The notes under the pieces: generated by a model
What the model was told of the DNA's origin: nothing
Database searches by the model: none
Seen by the model: only the letters and a program-made list of their open reading frames with translations
Position numbers and translations under genes: made by a program
Source: Arachis hypogaea
Taxonomy: Eukaryota > Streptophyta > Magnoliopsida > Fabales > Fabaceae
Reading direction: 5' to 3'
Assembly (NCBI RefSeq): GCF_003086295.3
Contig: NC_092055.1
Coordinates: forward strand, 124,287,484 to 124,351,483
Length of the DNA: 64,000 nt
Part shown: positions 1 through 12,866 of the stretch, piece after piece
Numbering within the stretch: position 1 is the first letter of the stretch
Layout: each line of letters starts with the position of its first letter

Positions 1-374
1 CGAAGAAAAATCTTAAAGAAGAAAGAATGATAAATTAAATTGAATGAAACTAAGAGTTTGCCTCATGGAGAAGACGACTGATGCGTGAGCATCCTTTCTA
101 TCTTTTCCTAGTGAATTTGCATTCAAATTGTTGAGTTGTTTTCAATTTCTGTTTATTTCAGGTAGCATTCGGATGGATTTGATGGAATTTTGTAGCAGAA
201 AAGGAAGAAAGCGAATGATGTTGTCAACTCCAACCTCCTTGCACTCAAATAAGAATAACTTGAGCTACAGAGATCCAATTGACGTGATTCTAGCAGCATT
301 GAAAAGCTAACTTCAAGAGCTTTCCAACGATATATAATAGTATACCCTTTTCTGACATTTCGTACGTACAACCC

Positions 375-553
375 CATGCTGAACTTGAGGAACTCCAAGT
401 TCAGTGCCATATCAAAAGCTCCAAAGAAAGTTTGTGCGCATCACTCCACGCTGAACTTAGGTTAATCCAAGTTCAGCGTGGACTCAAGAAAAAGCACGAG
501 TTTAGCCACTGCCTCCTCCACGCTGAACTTGGGAATTCTCAAGTTCAGTGTGG
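375..553 (+). repeat. Array of three short inverted repeats in the LTR
   Basis: Three modules lie at about 375-410, 446-481 and 518-553. Each has the form CCACGCTGAACTTg, a 7-9 base spacer, then cAAGTTCAGCGTGG, so each can fold into a hairpin with a stem of about 13 bp. Linkers between modules are unrelated and similar in length. The array lies about 150 bp upstream of the TATA box. Function is unknown. Confidence 0.85.
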
Positions 554-699
554 ACCTTAATGAAGGAGTGGTCCCCAATGCGTTCCAAAGGTTACGAGAA
601 TCAATTAATTTATTTTAGTTAAACTTTAATTTTATTTATAATTAGTAAAAGATATTATTTTAGTTTTAGGAAATATATTTTACATTAATTAGTATTAGA

Positions 700-708
700 T
701 ATAAAAGG
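700..708 (+). promoter_or_regulatory. Probable TATA box of the LTR promoter
   Basis: TATAAAAGG stands in AT-rich DNA, followed by 'gaaaggaatcagcccttcgggctagaatctcttctc', where a transcript would be expected to start. The position inside the LTR, downstream of the hairpin array, fits a U3/R border. The call is motif-based only. Confidence 0.6.
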
Positions 709-1599
709 GAAAGGAATCAGCCCTTCGGGCTAGAATCTCTTCTCAGACCTCATTCCGCACTTTACAGTTTTACAGAATCCTAGTTTTCTCTCTGAACCAT
801 GAGCAACTAAATCTCCACTGTTAAGGTTAAGAGCTCTGTCTATTGTATGAATTGATACTATTATTTTTCTATTTTAATTCATGTACTAATTTATATTTCA
901 AGAATTGTTTTTGTTTTTTATCTTATGAATTTGGGTGGAACGGAAGTATGACCCTTGTTCTAATTGATGAGTTCTTGTATAACTTGGAAAAGCTCTTTAT
1001 TTGAACAACAGCTTGAGAACATATTCTCCTAAATCACTAATTATCTGGACTTAACGGGATACGTGACATATAATTCTCTTATATTTGGGTGATTAGGGTT
1101 TTTGTGGCATATAAACTAGAATTGAACTTCACCCTCTAATTGGAATTAAGTGACCAAGGAATTGGCGGCTAATGAATTTTAGAGGAGACTAAAAAGGTCT
1201 AAGAAATTAGGGTTTAGTCACATATAGTTTGCCATGAATTAAATCTTGCATGATTAAAATAGTTAGTAAGAAAAGTCAATCCAGAAAATATATTTCTCTG
1301 AAGCCTTAACTGTTTCTCCATATATTATTCACAACTTATTTACAGCTTGTTTTCTGATATTTTGAATTTACTGGTAATGCAATTGAGACCCAAACACCAT
1401 TTTCTGTTTGTCTGACTAAGTAAATCACTTAACCTTTGTTGCTTAGTCCATCAATTCTCGTGGGATCGACCCTCATTCACCTGAGGTACTACTTGGTACG
1501 ACCCGGTGCACTTGCCGGTTAGTTTGTGGGTTATAAATTTCACACCAAGTTTTTGGCCTAAACTGGAAGCTCTTTGGATTTCACGGAGCAACTTGACAG

Positions 1600-4500
1600 A
1601 GCTTGCTAGATGGCAGACGGCATTGAAGTAGAACCTTCAAAAATCAATTGGTTGCGAGCTTTCCAGCAGTTCCAGCAAATGATGGCAAGAAATTGAAGAT
1701 TACGGTTAGCATTCTTCAATGGGTTAAGCATCTCTGTTGATGCAGTCCACCATGTCCAAAAGTCGTTAGGACTCTGAGGGAAAGACAGTCACGAAGATAA
1801 CTCTGAGACCATACATCTTTAATTCTAGAGCAATCGATCAAACAATGAGTGACTGTTTCTGTTGCTTCATGACAGCAGGGGCATATTGGTGATATAGATA
1901 GGATGCGGTGATGAATCTGAGCAAGCACCAGAAGCCGACCATAGAGAGCTTTCCAGATAAATAGCTTAATTTTATGAGGCAAGTTCAACTTCTATAGATC
2001 AATCCATGGCTTTTTCTGCTGCATATAATTAGAGCAAAGTTCCAGAGGCGGATGGTAAAATAAATAGCTAATTCTGTAACCTGAAGCTGTATCATATTGC
2101 TTCGATTTGTTCAAATCCCATTGCAATTTGTCCCTACTCTGTTGAATTTTAACTGACAAAATTCTGTTTGCAACGTCTTGGAAAAATAATTCTTGAATGA
2201 GATTCTGATTCCAATTCCTATCTTCAATAATTAGATCTTTAACTCTTGGAACCAACTCAGAAATAGTCTGTCTATTTGGCATGTCAGAAATCATTAAAGG
2301 ATACGGAGGAGGCAGCCAAGGATTCTCAAAGGTTCAGATATTCTCTGCAGTACCCACAGCCCAATTAAAACCTTTTTTAACAATCTTTCGGCCTTTCGGT
2401 ATGCTCCTCCATCTCCAAGAAGGTAAGACTCCAAATTCTGCCATTATAGAATTGCCATTGCTAAAGTATTTACCTCTTAGGATTTTGGATAATAGAGAAG
2501 TAGGTTGTGTTACGAGTCGCCAAAACTGTTTGCCTAAAAGCGCTAGATTTTGGATTATGAGATCTTTAAATCCAAGGCCTCATTCTCTTCGTGGGCGAGT
2601 CATAGTGTCCCAGCTAATCCAAGCCATCCACCTTTCAGAACCTTTTTGTCCCCACTAGAACTGAGAAAGTAGAGAGTGAATTTTCGAAATTAAACCATCA
2701 GGCAACTTGAAGTAAGACAATGTATAAATAGGAATAGCTTCTCCTACTACCTTAAGCAATACATGTCTACCACCTGACGATAGAAGATTGCACTTCCACC
2801 CTTAGATTCTTTTCCGAACCTTCTCTTTAATCATACTAAAAGAAGCCTTTTTTGATTTAGACACTGTAGAAGGCAAACCAAGGTATTTATCCTGAGCCCC
2901 AATATGATTAATATTCATAGAGTTAGCCAGTAGTGTACGAGTAGTGGAGGGAGTGTTGTGGCTAAAGAATACGGCATATTTATTAAGATTTACCCTCTGG
3001 CCACTGATGCTTTCATAAGAATTTAATAAATACAGGATGTTTAAACATGCTTCAGGATTAGCCTTACAAAATAAGATGGAATCATCAGCAAAGAGGATGT
3101 GGTTGACCTTGGGACATCGCCTATGTATTTGAAGACCCTGAATTAGTCTGTTTTGTTCTGCCTTATGTAGCGAGAAAGAGAGACCTTCTGCACAGAAAAG
3201 AAAAAGATTGCGAGATAGAAGATCTCCTTGTCGAATACCTCTATTTGGTTTGAAGAAACCATAGGGTTGTCCTTCCACAATAACAGAATAAGAAACAGTT
3301 GTCACTAATTCTCGAATCCACATGATCCACCGGAAGTCAAAACCAAACTTCTCCAATATAAACCAAAGAAAGTGTCATTCCATCCTGTCATATGCCTTAC
3401 TCATATCTAATTTTAGCGCCATTTAATTTTCGAGTCCCCATTTTTTGTTCTTCAAGTAATGCATACACTCGTGAGCAATTAGGATATTATCAGAGATTAA
3501 TCTGCCTTTAATAAAAGTACTCTGCGTAGGGCTAATTAGTCTATTCATTATACCCTGAAGTCTATGTACAAATACATTAGAGATAATCTTGTAAAAGACT
3601 GAGGATAGGCTTATTGGTCTTACCTGAGTCATATCTTTAGCATCAGAAATCTTAGGAATAAGACAGATCTGAGTATGGTTAAAACCCTTCAAAATTCTGC
3701 CCCCTGAAAAGAAGCTCTTAACTCCTCAAAACACATCACCACTGAGTATGTTCCAAAAGCTTTGAAAAAATTTTGTTGTCATACCATCATCTCCTGGAGC
3801 ACTTTGAGGATGAATGCTAAATGTTGCACATTTCACTTCCTCCATAGTCACTGGTCTTTGAAGCCTACGGTTCATATGAGTTGTAGCCTTAGGTTCAAAA
3901 TCAGTAAACAGAGGTTCAGTGTTCTCATGACAAGTGGAGGAAAATATGTTCTTGAAATAAGATTCAGCCACAGAAGCAATACCAGCATTTGAACTAGCTA
4001 CTTCACCATCACTGCCAGTTAGTTGCCAAATTTTATTCCTTCGGGTTCGATTTCTAAATTTATGATGGAAGAAAGCTGTATTCTGATCGCCGGATTTGAG
4101 CCATTTGACTCTAGACTTATCTTTCCAATAAGATTCCTCATTTTGCAATGCTTTTTCAAGTTTGTCCTCTATTTCTGAAATGATGTCGCCTCCATGAATT
4201 CCTCTTAAACGAAGTTCCTCTAATTTAGACTGTAGTAAATCAATCTCCACCTTCAAATTAGATCTGTGTTCTTGCTGCCATCTGACAATCTTATGCCGAC
4301 AATGCTTTATTTTTTGAGCTAGGATATACATGGCTGAACTATCAATCTGTTCGTGCCAAACCTCTCTAACAATCTGCCTTATTTCATCATTGAAACACCA
4401 TCTTGGAATTTGAATCGCCGTTTAGATCTCTCAGTTCTCATATTAGAGTCTAAGAGAAGAGGGGAGTGGTCCGACCCTGATTCTGACAGTCTAAGAACCG

Positions 4501-5137
4501 TTGTATTGGGATAGAGTTGCTGCCAATCAACTCTTACCAGGAATCGATCCAGTCTTTCCTGTATCAACTCATCACCATTCCATCTATTCGACCAAGTAAA
4601 TGGTCTTCCGACCATACCAATATCAATCAGGGAATTATCATCAATAAAATTGTTAAAGGTTTCAATAGAAGAAGATTTAGCACCCCCGCCTGCTTTCTCC
4701 AATTGATTAGAAATAGCATTAAAATCACTTATTAACACAACCTTACCATCGAACTGTTGAGTGACTGAAGTTAATTCAGTAAACTGAGTTATTCTATGTT
4801 GATCATTTGAATTGAGATAAACACCTAGAACACTATAGGGATCATTAGAATCAGCTGTCAGAACTGATGCCGCAATGAAGAATCTACCATGCTGTAAAAT
4901 CTGAACAGTGCAACCATCCCTCCATGCCATTGCCAAACCCCCTGAAAATCCATCCGAATCCATAATAAACCATTCCTTGAAACCACAAGATCTTAGTTTT
5001 CCTTCAACTTATCGAGATTGATTTTTTGTTTCACAGATGAAACCAACCTCGGGGGAGTAGGATTTGCAAATCCCTTTAAGATTGTGGATTGTCAGGGGTC
5101 TCCCCAAACCCCGACAATTTCACGAGAGCAGTTTCAT
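1600..5137 (-). pseudogene. LINE ORF2: endonuclease-reverse transcriptase, broken
   Basis: The start codon at 5137 begins the usual plant L1 ORF2, with an early stop and then NCRGLGRP of the apurinic-type endonuclease. The endonuclease block continues at 4963-4379 and holds the SGSDHSPLL motif (catalytic SDH). The linker (4331-3726) and the reverse transcriptase (about 3692-2802) follow, with PTQS...GRLISDN and the catalytic FADDS near 3083-3094. The zf-RVT motif CPCCHEATETVTHC lies at about 1830-1890. The reading frame is cut into at least five pieces by stops and small indels. The protein would nick target DNA and copy the element's own RNA. It is certainly not functional as it stands. Confidence 0.88.
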
Positions 5138-5149
5138 ATTTCTTTGGGT

Positions 5150-6371
5150 GCCACTTGAAGGCTGTCACCCTCCACCGTCATGGCATCAGAGACAATATTA
5201 TTGAGACAAATTTTCTTTGAAATATCTTCAGTACCATTACCTCCACTCCTCCGTTTGAAACCTATCACAGACTTTCTGGCAAGTTGTTTCAGGTTTGGCT
5301 TTTTGTTCTCCTTTCTAAGCTTGGATATGACGTTGTTATTGTGTTGGCATTATTTATGGGATAGGATATCTCCAATAAAGCATTAGAAGAAGAATTAGTA
5401 TCAACAGTCGTACCTGTGTTTTCTGATTCACCCTCATTTCTTGCTCTAGAACTCGAATTAGCAGCAATTTTTTCATTATTCTATTTTTTCCGATCATCTT
5501 GCACACTCAATTTTGGAAAACTATCAAAAAGCCAAGCAGGTGGAGATTTTTTCTTCAGTTGAACTAGAATAGTACCATTCCAAGGTTGGTTAGGATTGAA
5601 GGAAGCTCTCTTTTCAATTAAACACCTACCGATTTGATCTGCCTTAAGCCATTCACCAACTCTATCTTTTTTTATATTATTTTGGGCAGAATCATCAATA
5701 AAAATTGGTAGTTCTTAGATTCATGCCCCAATTTTGCACAATAAGTACAGAACACACCTATACTTTCATAGCATACTCCAATTTCCAATATTTTCTTATT
5801 AGGATCAAGCAATTTCAGTGTATCCCTCACTCTTTTATCACCGTTCAGTTTTACTTTAACCTTCACTATGCGTATATCTTTGCCTCTAACTTCAAATAGA
5901 GCAATATCTTCAATTTGACTAAGTCTCCCACCCAATTTTGGGCCAACCTCAAGCGTTTTGTATTGTTCAGGCAATCCCCAAAATTGTGCCCATACAGGAA
6001 AAGAAGAGATGTGATTATCCTCCATGTTTATTGACTGCTTCCATCCGCGAACATGAATAACAAAACTCTTGGAATAACCAAGGCGAACCCCTCTCAATTC
6101 GAGTCACATCAGAGTTATTCTCAAAGAAAAATTAAAACTGGTTCCTGAATTTTTTTACTACTCTGAATCCTTCTGGTTTATTCTATATTGCATAGAGAGC
6201 TCCTTATATGGTACCTATGAAAAAGATCCGATCTGAGAACATCCTTTCGGACAGGTTCAATGTACAGGCTTAAATTCCTTCGGAAACATCTTCATAAGCT
6301 AAAACGATCAAATCATCCTCCTGATCACTATCAATTATATGAGGGTTTTGAGTCTTAAATTTGTTGCTCAT
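5150..6371 (-). pseudogene. LINE ORF1: nucleic-acid-binding protein, broken
   Basis: The start codon at 6371 begins MSNKFKTQN, then an acidic stretch (SDQEDDLIVLAYEDVSEG) that is cut by a stop. The best preserved block is 5672-6097. It resembles the DUF4283 region of plant LINE ORF1 proteins (FPVWAQFWGLPEQY) followed by a zinc knuckle CTYCAKLGHESKNY in which the last Cys is replaced by Tyr. The C-terminal part (5150-5670) has no long open frame. In LINEs ORF1 binds the element RNA in the ribonucleoprotein. The family assignment is from recognised motifs, and the gene is dead. Confidence 0.78.
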
Positions 6372-6660
6372 GGTGTAAAAAAGTCAGAATTGGTATTTAA
6401 TGATTCCAGAGAGAAATAAGATATATGGCATGAGTGAATTAGAAAACGGAATGAATTAAAAGAGGAATGAATTGGGAGAGGAAACGAAAATTAGGGAACT
6501 AAGTGGGAAAGAAATTAAGAGAAGAAAGTAGAATAAGATGGAAAAGACTTTGACGAAGAAAAGACAAAGAAAGGTGTAACCATGGAGGCAGCGCAGTGAA
6601 ACCCTAGCAGAGCATGGACGAACTCATGGGGCGCTAGATGAGGAGTACTACTCCCGCAAC

Positions 6661-7483
6661 TAACAAACGTAGCTTTAACAAAAACATTATTAATAATACA
6701 TCAATTTCGTTAAGTATTAATGAAGGATTTGACGATAAGATAAGATTGATGCCATTTTAAACGTTTCGGAATAAAATATGACGATTAAAATATTAGAGAT
6801 CAAAATATAATTTACCCTAAATAATACTTTATCCTAATATATTTTTATTATGGTTTGATAAAATTAAATTAAATTTTTGTATTTTTCAAGAAGATTACCT
6901 GTAGTTTAAAACGAGAATTAATTCCTTATTCAATAATATCAAAGTACTCTATCTTTAATCATATTTAAAATGTCACAAAAAAATTTATATTTAAAAATAA
7001 AAAATATTTAATAATTAAAAAAATTATCTACAATTAATCCGAATTTAACTTATTTAACAATAATTAATAAATATTAAATAAGACAAATTTCGATAATTTT
7101 TTTTTATCTACGTACCTATCATGACCGTATAAAAATATTTCTCATCCTTAGATGTTGTATTTGCCGTTATGATTTAGATATGAAATTTGAACAAAGCTTG
7201 CATGTATAACTTTGTTTGCAACCATAGTTAGATCTAAGGCCTATGAATTTGCTATTTAAATCAATGGCCCATTGACGTCATTGCCGCCCTTGTTTTAGTA
7301 CTATTTTTTTATATAATAAAATATTATTTTAATTTTATTTTTGTTCAAATATTTTATTTTGTCAAAAATGCTTAAATCAAAGTTAATGTACTTTCAACAA
7401 AATTATTATGGTTGTTCAAAACAGGGATTAATTCCTCGTTGAATAATATATATCAAAGTACTTCATCTTCATATTTAAAAATA
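6661..7483. other. AT-rich spacer, no gene seen
   Basis: There is no convincing coding frame. A segment at about 6905-6975 resembles one at about 7420-7485 (same 'attaattcc.tnttcaataatat..atcaaagtact' core), so this is probably old transposon sequence duplicated at a spacing of about 515 bp. Confidence 0.6.
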
Positions 7484-8835
7484 TTAGTATTGAACTCGTG
7501 CGAGTACGAATTTTACATTTTAATTTGACATGGAAAATCAAAAATAATATTTAATAATTATAAATTTCTCAAGTTTAGTATAACACTATCATCGTCATTA
7601 TATAATAAACGTACTTAATATGTTATTTTATCTTTATTCAAAGTAAAATATAAATGAAACAGTTTAAAGACTATAATATTCTTGAGCCATAAAGAAAGAG
7701 ACCTAAAAAAATTAGAACATATATAACTGTAATAGTAGCATGTCAATTTTACACTAAACTTTATATTATAAGGCTAATAAAAATTTATAGACAATCTAGT
7801 ATTTTACTAACCTCATTAGAAAAACAATTGGCATATAATGTTGTGTTTCATGATATACATTTTATTTCAAGTCTGAAAGTATAGTTAATAAATTAGTTAT
7901 ATCTACGATAAATATTTGTACAAAAGTGTAAATCATAACATGTTACTAAAATGAAAATACTATTTTCTTATCTAAATATATATAATTAAAAACTTCGTTG
8001 AACACGACATTTGTTGTTGATGAGTTTAGATTGTTGTCTTCATCTAGAATTAAAATGTTCAGACCAGTGCGATTCTTAACTCTTGACAAAGCAATGTAAA
8101 GTTAGCCATTAGTGAACACTGATTTTGGCAAGTAAAGTCCTACATGTGATAATACTTTACCACATAGTGAAATACCTTAGTTTTTCAATATCTTTCTCTT
8201 CATATATAGTATCCTGTCAGCCAATAACGTCTAAGTTGCATTTTAAATACGATTTGATTTGTTAACACTATAGATATCAATAGCATCACAAACAGTTTTC
8301 TAAATTGATGATCAGACCTCATTAATAACTGTAATGAATTTTCTATCGTCACACAATAGTCCCATAAAATAGAAAGCTTCTTGGAAGCTAGGATATGTAA
8401 TCTCATTAACTGTCCTAATAGACTCATATGTTGTGCAACATTTTTGAATAATTAACAAAATTCTCATATAGTAGATATCATCACATGTACCCAATGGAAC
8501 ATAGTTTAACCTCCCGATAGAATACTCTCTCTTGCGTGAATATCATTCCCTTTCTTCGCTATCATAAACAAATTGATTTAGAAACTCAGCATACGTTGAA
8601 GTTTGACCAACTTCAAATTCTTTGTTGGTCTCCATCCATGCTAAGAACATAGTACCTTTTCTGTTCTTTTGATCCATGATTTTCTCAAGATTGTCATCGT
8701 CTTTAAAGATTATATTTTACTTTCCAGATAAATAAAAACTTAATCTCATCACTGAAAGCCATCTCCGATGAATATCATAAGCTAAAGTTCTCTATACAGC
8801 CTCCCGTGCCACAATTATAAAATTATTTGATCTCA
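7484..8835 (-). mobile_element. Helitron copy 1, internally deleted
   Basis: The segment from 7490 to 7990 closely matches the 3' non-coding part of Helitron copy 2 (10878-11390). The minus-strand 3' end reads ...ACTCGCACGAGTTCAATACTAA, a weak hairpin followed by a CTRR terminus at 7484-7487. Inside are two coding remnants. At about 8030-8165 lies the C-terminal helicase motif region (LYLPKSVF...). At about 8190-8800 lies the stretch between Rep and helicase seen in copy 2 at 12370-13060. The helicase core between them is deleted. The 5' end was not identified. Confidence 0.72.
8030..8800 (-). pseudogene. Helitron RepHel fragment (helicase C-terminus plus linker)
   Basis: Minus-strand frames, broken by many stops, encode a PIF1-type C-terminal segment with LPKSVFTNGQ...LSRV-like remnants (8030-8165). 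Upstream (8190-8500) is a block similar to residues of copy 2 encoded at 12480-12700 (TYPSFQEAFYFMGLLCDDRKFITVINEV against TYSSFQDACYSMGLLCDD...). The helicase Walker motifs are absent. Copy 2 lacks exactly the C-terminal segment kept here. Confidence 0.7.
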
Positions 8836-8842
8836 TAATACA

Positions 8843-9722
8843 TTTTTTTAAGTATGTTTTATCTTTTATATTTTTAATACTAACATACCAATAATAACAT
8901 TTTAAATAAAAAGATAGAAAAATATTTATTCACCGAAAATAATTTTTTCTCAACAAATTAAAATTCTTCAAGTACAAAAAAGTTTAATATTACAAAAATA
9001 TTTATAACAAAATAAAGTTAAAATAACAATCTAAATAAAAAATATTAAAATAAATATTTAAATTTATAGAATAAAATCTTAAAATAAATCTAAATAAATA
9101 AATTTATATCAAAGTCAATATTAAAATTCTTAAATTTCGTTTTACTCATCTAATATGTGTAAGTGTTTATATTTAAAAAAACTAATTACAACTTAAAAAT
9201 AACAACAACAAAAATTGTACCAAACTATATACATATATATTTTATATTTTAAAATTTAAAAATTAATAAATTCATAAAATTTGAAAAAAAAATTAGAAAT
9301 TATTTTTTGTCGAAGAAATAGTTACAATTTAAAAATTAATAATTAATTAATTATTTTAATTTTATAAGATCAAACAACGTAAAGTATTTTTTTTAAGTAT
9401 GTTTATTTTTTATATTTTTAATATTAACATATCAATAATAATATTTTAAATAAAAAGATAGAAAAATATTTATTTTCAACAAAAATAATTTTTTTTTTAC
9501 AAATTAAAATCTTTCAAGTACAAAAAAAATAATATTATAAAATTTTTTGTAACAAAATAAAGTTAAAATAACAATTTAAATACAAAATATTAAAACAAAT
9601 AAATTTGAATATATAGAATGAAATCTTGAAACAAATCCAAATAAATAAACTTACATTGAAGTTAATATTAAAATTCCTAGATTTCGTTTTACTCATCTAT
9701 TATGTGTAAGGGTTTATATTTA
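8843..9722. repeat. AT-rich direct duplication, two units of about 330 bp
   Basis: Unit 1 (about 8843-9175) and unit 2 (about 9388-9722) share the same order of features: 'ttaagtatgttt', 'aataaaaagatagaaaaatatttatt', 'aacaaaataaagttaaaataacaat' and 'tttcgttttactcatcta.tatgtgtaag'. The spacing is about 545 bp and the divergence is visible but modest. No coding potential was seen. Confidence 0.75.
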
Positions 9723-10876
9723 AAAAATAATAATTGATTATCCGTCATCAACTTCTCTTAGCAAATTCATGATCAATCAAGACACAAGAGTCCTCTTAAT
9801 CGAAGCATGTATTTTTTAATTTTTTTAATTTTAATTTATGTGCAAATAATTTAAAATTAAAAAGTAACAACTTAAACAAATAATAATAATTTATAATTTA
9901 AAAGAGTAATCAGTAAATAACTTAAAATTTAAAAAATAACCACCTAAGCAAAATAATTTAAAATTAAAAAAATAACAACCTAAACAAAATAACTTAAGTA
10001 AATAACTTAAATTTAAAAAGTAACAATCTCTTTTAAATTCGATTTTTTATTATTTTATCTTAAAATAATGTTTTGTTTTCGTTTTCAAATTTAAGCTCTT
10101 ATTATTTTGTTTCTTACTACTACTTGCTTCTTATTGTTTTGTTATTACTTTTAAATTGTTGATTTTATTATTAAACAACCGTCCTAATTTTAAAATAATT
10201 TATAAATAATTTATAAATAACTTTGTTTAAATTAGTTCAATAATATTAAGATTTAAATATCTAACTACCTTGCTAATAAACTCGAAAACTAAATTCTTAT
10301 TGATATCTAACAACCTAACCGAATAATTTATATATTAATTTTTTTTAATTAGTTCAATAATATTAAGATTTAAATATCTAACTATCTTGTTAATAAACTA
10401 AAAAACTAAATCCTTATTATTATCTAACAATCTAACCAAATAATCTATTAATTTATAAATAAAATTACAAAAATTTCTAATAAAGACATTTAAGCAAATA
10501 ATCTCGAAACTCAACATATGAGTACCACGTCAGCAAAAAGTCTCCCCATTTGTATTCGGTCTGGAGAAAAAATTGTTTCAAATTTAAAAAGTAACAACTT
10601 AAGCAAATAATAAATTATAATTTATAAATAACATTTTAAAAATTTTTAGTGATGACACCTAAGCAAATTATTAGTTCAACAATATTAAAAACTAAATACC
10701 CAACAACCTAAGAAAGCGTATTTAAAAATTCAAAAGGTAACAACCTAAGCAAATAATAAGTGATAATTTATAAATAAAATTTTAAAAATTTTCAGTGACG
10801 ACTCTTAAGCAAATAAATTTCCAAACTCAATGTATGAGCGCCACATCAGCATAAGAACTTTCTATTTGTATTGCTA
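9723..10876. repeat. AT-rich region with further short direct repeats
   Basis: Two units of about 120 bp occur at 10247-10320 and 10366-10440 (core 'aaatatctaacta.cttg.taataaact'). A block at 10495-10560 recurs at 10800-10870 (core 'aaactcaa.atatgag..ccac.tcagca'). No gene was seen. The region probably consists of non-autonomous Helitron or satellite-like material between the two Helitron copies. Confidence 0.6.
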
Positions 10877-10904
10877 CTAGTGTTAAACCCGTGCGATGCA
10901 CGAG
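10877..10904 (-). terminator. Helitron 3' terminal hairpin and CTAG end
   Basis: On the minus strand the sequence reads GCACGGGTTTAACACTAG after a stem CGTGC/GCACG with a 3-base loop. This is the usual transposition terminator of Helitrons. It marks the 3' boundary of copy 2. Confidence 0.75.
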
Positions 10905-11363
10905 CTTATATTTTAATTTGACATGATAAATTAAAATAATATTTTATAACCATAAATTTTTTAACTTTAGTATAATACTATCATCGTTATTATATAATAA
11001 GTGTATTGAATATGTTATTTTATATTTATTTAAAATAAAATACAAATAAAACAGTTTAAAATTTATAATATTCTTGAACGATAAAAAAAGAGACCTAAAA
11101 AGATAAGAATGTATATAACTGTATTGGTAGCATATCAATTTTGCACTAAACTTTATACCAAAAAATCTAACAAAAGTTTATCGACAATATAATATTTTAA
11201 TAACATCGTTAGATAAACAATTGTCATATGATGTTGTGCTCTATGTTACACATTTTATTTTAAGTCTAAAAGTATAGTTATAGATAAATTAGTTAAATTT
11301 ACGACAAATATTTGTACAAAATTATAAATCATAACATGTTACTAAAATGAAATACTATTTTTC

Positions 11364-12866
11364 TTACCTAAATATTATTAAAAACTTGTTTGAACATGAC
11401 AACATCAAATATTCAACATCAAGTATCCAATTAGCAAATCTCTTTATTTGACCTTCATCTTGATCCGAAGAAGACATTAGAAGCCTCATGTTCGTATGCA
11501 TTTTCAGAACCTTACAAAACGACCACGAATGGGATGAGTTAATAGCTGATGTCAATATATCGTGTCTACTCCCTTTCAGAATCACCGGAAGTATCTGTCT
11601 AAAATCACTTCCTAGAACAACAACCTTACCACCAAATGGTTGATGTGTCTTATGTTAATCGGTAACTGACATAAGATCCCTGAGTGTCCGATGAAGTGCT
11701 TCAAAGCACATTAAGCATTGGAGCTTCATCACAAATTATTAAGTTACTTTGGATGAGTAGCTCAGCCTTCAAACTGCCATGCTTGATATTCCAAGTAGAT
11801 TCATCAGTAATTGTAATGGGTATTGAAAATCTAGAATGAGCCGTTCTGCCACCAGGTAGGAGTAAAGATGTAATTCCACTGGATGCGATATTTAAAACAA
11901 TCTTTCCTCTAGACCGAATAGCAGAAGAAAGTCCATTCCAAATAAATGTCTTACCACACCCACCATGCCCATAAATGAAGTAAAAACCACCAGAGTCTGT
12001 AATAACAGCATTGAGTATCTCATCGAATACTAACCTTTGCTCATGAGTCATCTTTTGTTCCGTATATAAGTTTGTATGAGTCAACTCATTTGTGTCATAT
12101 GCTAACTCCTCCTCTATTAGCTTATTATGAAAAAGGCGAACATCAGACATCTCAAGATATGGCGTTGATTGATAGTTTCTTAAAGATTTAGCATTGCTGT
12201 TGAGTATCTTCTCAATCTCAATAAGGCATAGGTTTTTCAATTCGTCATCAGTCATGTTTAGTCCTAGTAAAAGCACATGGTGGTTTTATAAAATATTTAA
12301 TAAGTAATTCCAAAATAAAACTATTAATATTATTAATAAAAATAATAAGAAAACACAATCTTGATATAAAAAAAAGATATAGTAAAATACCTTTATTTTT
12401 CAAAACTTTTCTCCTCTCATATAGTATTCCATCAATTAATAATATCCAAGTTGCATTCCAAACACGCTCTGAGTTGCTAATGCTATTAGATATTAGTAGC
12501 ATCGCAAATAATTTTCTTAATTGATGACCAGATGTAAGTTCAGCTACCTCATTAATAGCTGTAATGAATTCCCTATCATCGCATAGTAATCCCATGGAAT
12601 AGCAAGCATCTTGGAAGCTAGAATATGTAATTCCATTAACTGTCCTAATAGACTCATATGTTGTGCAACCTCTCTGAACAGCTAACAAAATTCTCATATA
12701 ATAAATATCACATGTACTCGATGAAACATAGTTTAACCTCTCGATAGAATACCCTCTTTTGCGTGGATTCCTTTCCCTTACTTCTCTATCATAAACAAAT
12801 TGATTTGCAAACTCAGCATATATCAAAATTTGACCTGATTCAAATTTTTTATGGCCTCCATCCATG
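11364..12866 (-). pseudogene. Helitron helicase region (PIF1 family), broken
   Basis: This is the second half of the Helitron RepHel protein, a 5'-3' DNA helicase that unwinds the donor strand. The frame at 12276-11701 has Walker A GHGGCGKT (about 11950-11974) and Walker B-like ICDEAPM (about 11710). The next piece (11585-11364) continues with LKGSRHDIL and the HTNMRL region, then ends early. The last helicase motifs (LYLPKSVF...) are missing here though present in copy 1. The upstream piece 12883-12248 carries the linker (SSFQDACYSMGLLCDDREF). A non-coding gap at about 12276-12420 may be an intron. Several frame changes make it non-functional. Confidence 0.85.

Larger units (their letters stand above)
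1..1547 (+). mobile_element. LTR of an Athila-type retrotransposon (left end outside window)
   Basis: The right part has the signature found at the end of such LTRs: a segment around 1460-1547 reading 'gggatcgaccc', then 'acccggtgcacttgccgg', then an ending in ...CACCA followed by 'agtttttggc', the start of a tRNA-Asp primer site. The same 'gacccggtgcacttgccggt' block sits at the end of element C's LTR, so the two families are related. A TATA box at 700 and a hairpin array at 375-553 fit a U3 promoter. After 1550 the primer site is lost and LINE sequence begins, so the internal region has been deleted or replaced. The left boundary is not visible. Orientation is inferred from the PBS side. 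Confidence 0.75.
1560..6660 (-). mobile_element. LINE (L1-type non-LTR retrotransposon), decayed, 3'-truncated
   Basis: Read on the minus strand, the element runs from a 5' leader (about 6660-6372), through ORF1 with a DUF4283-like region and zinc knuckle, to ORF2 with endonuclease, reverse transcriptase and zf-RVT. This is the standard order of plant L1 elements. It stops shortly after the zf-RVT linker at about 1560, with no RNase H and no poly-A, and abuts an LTR primer-site remnant, so the 3' end is missing. Frameshifts and stops are spread through both ORFs. The right boundary is an estimate from the end of the GC-richer leader. Confidence 0.85.
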
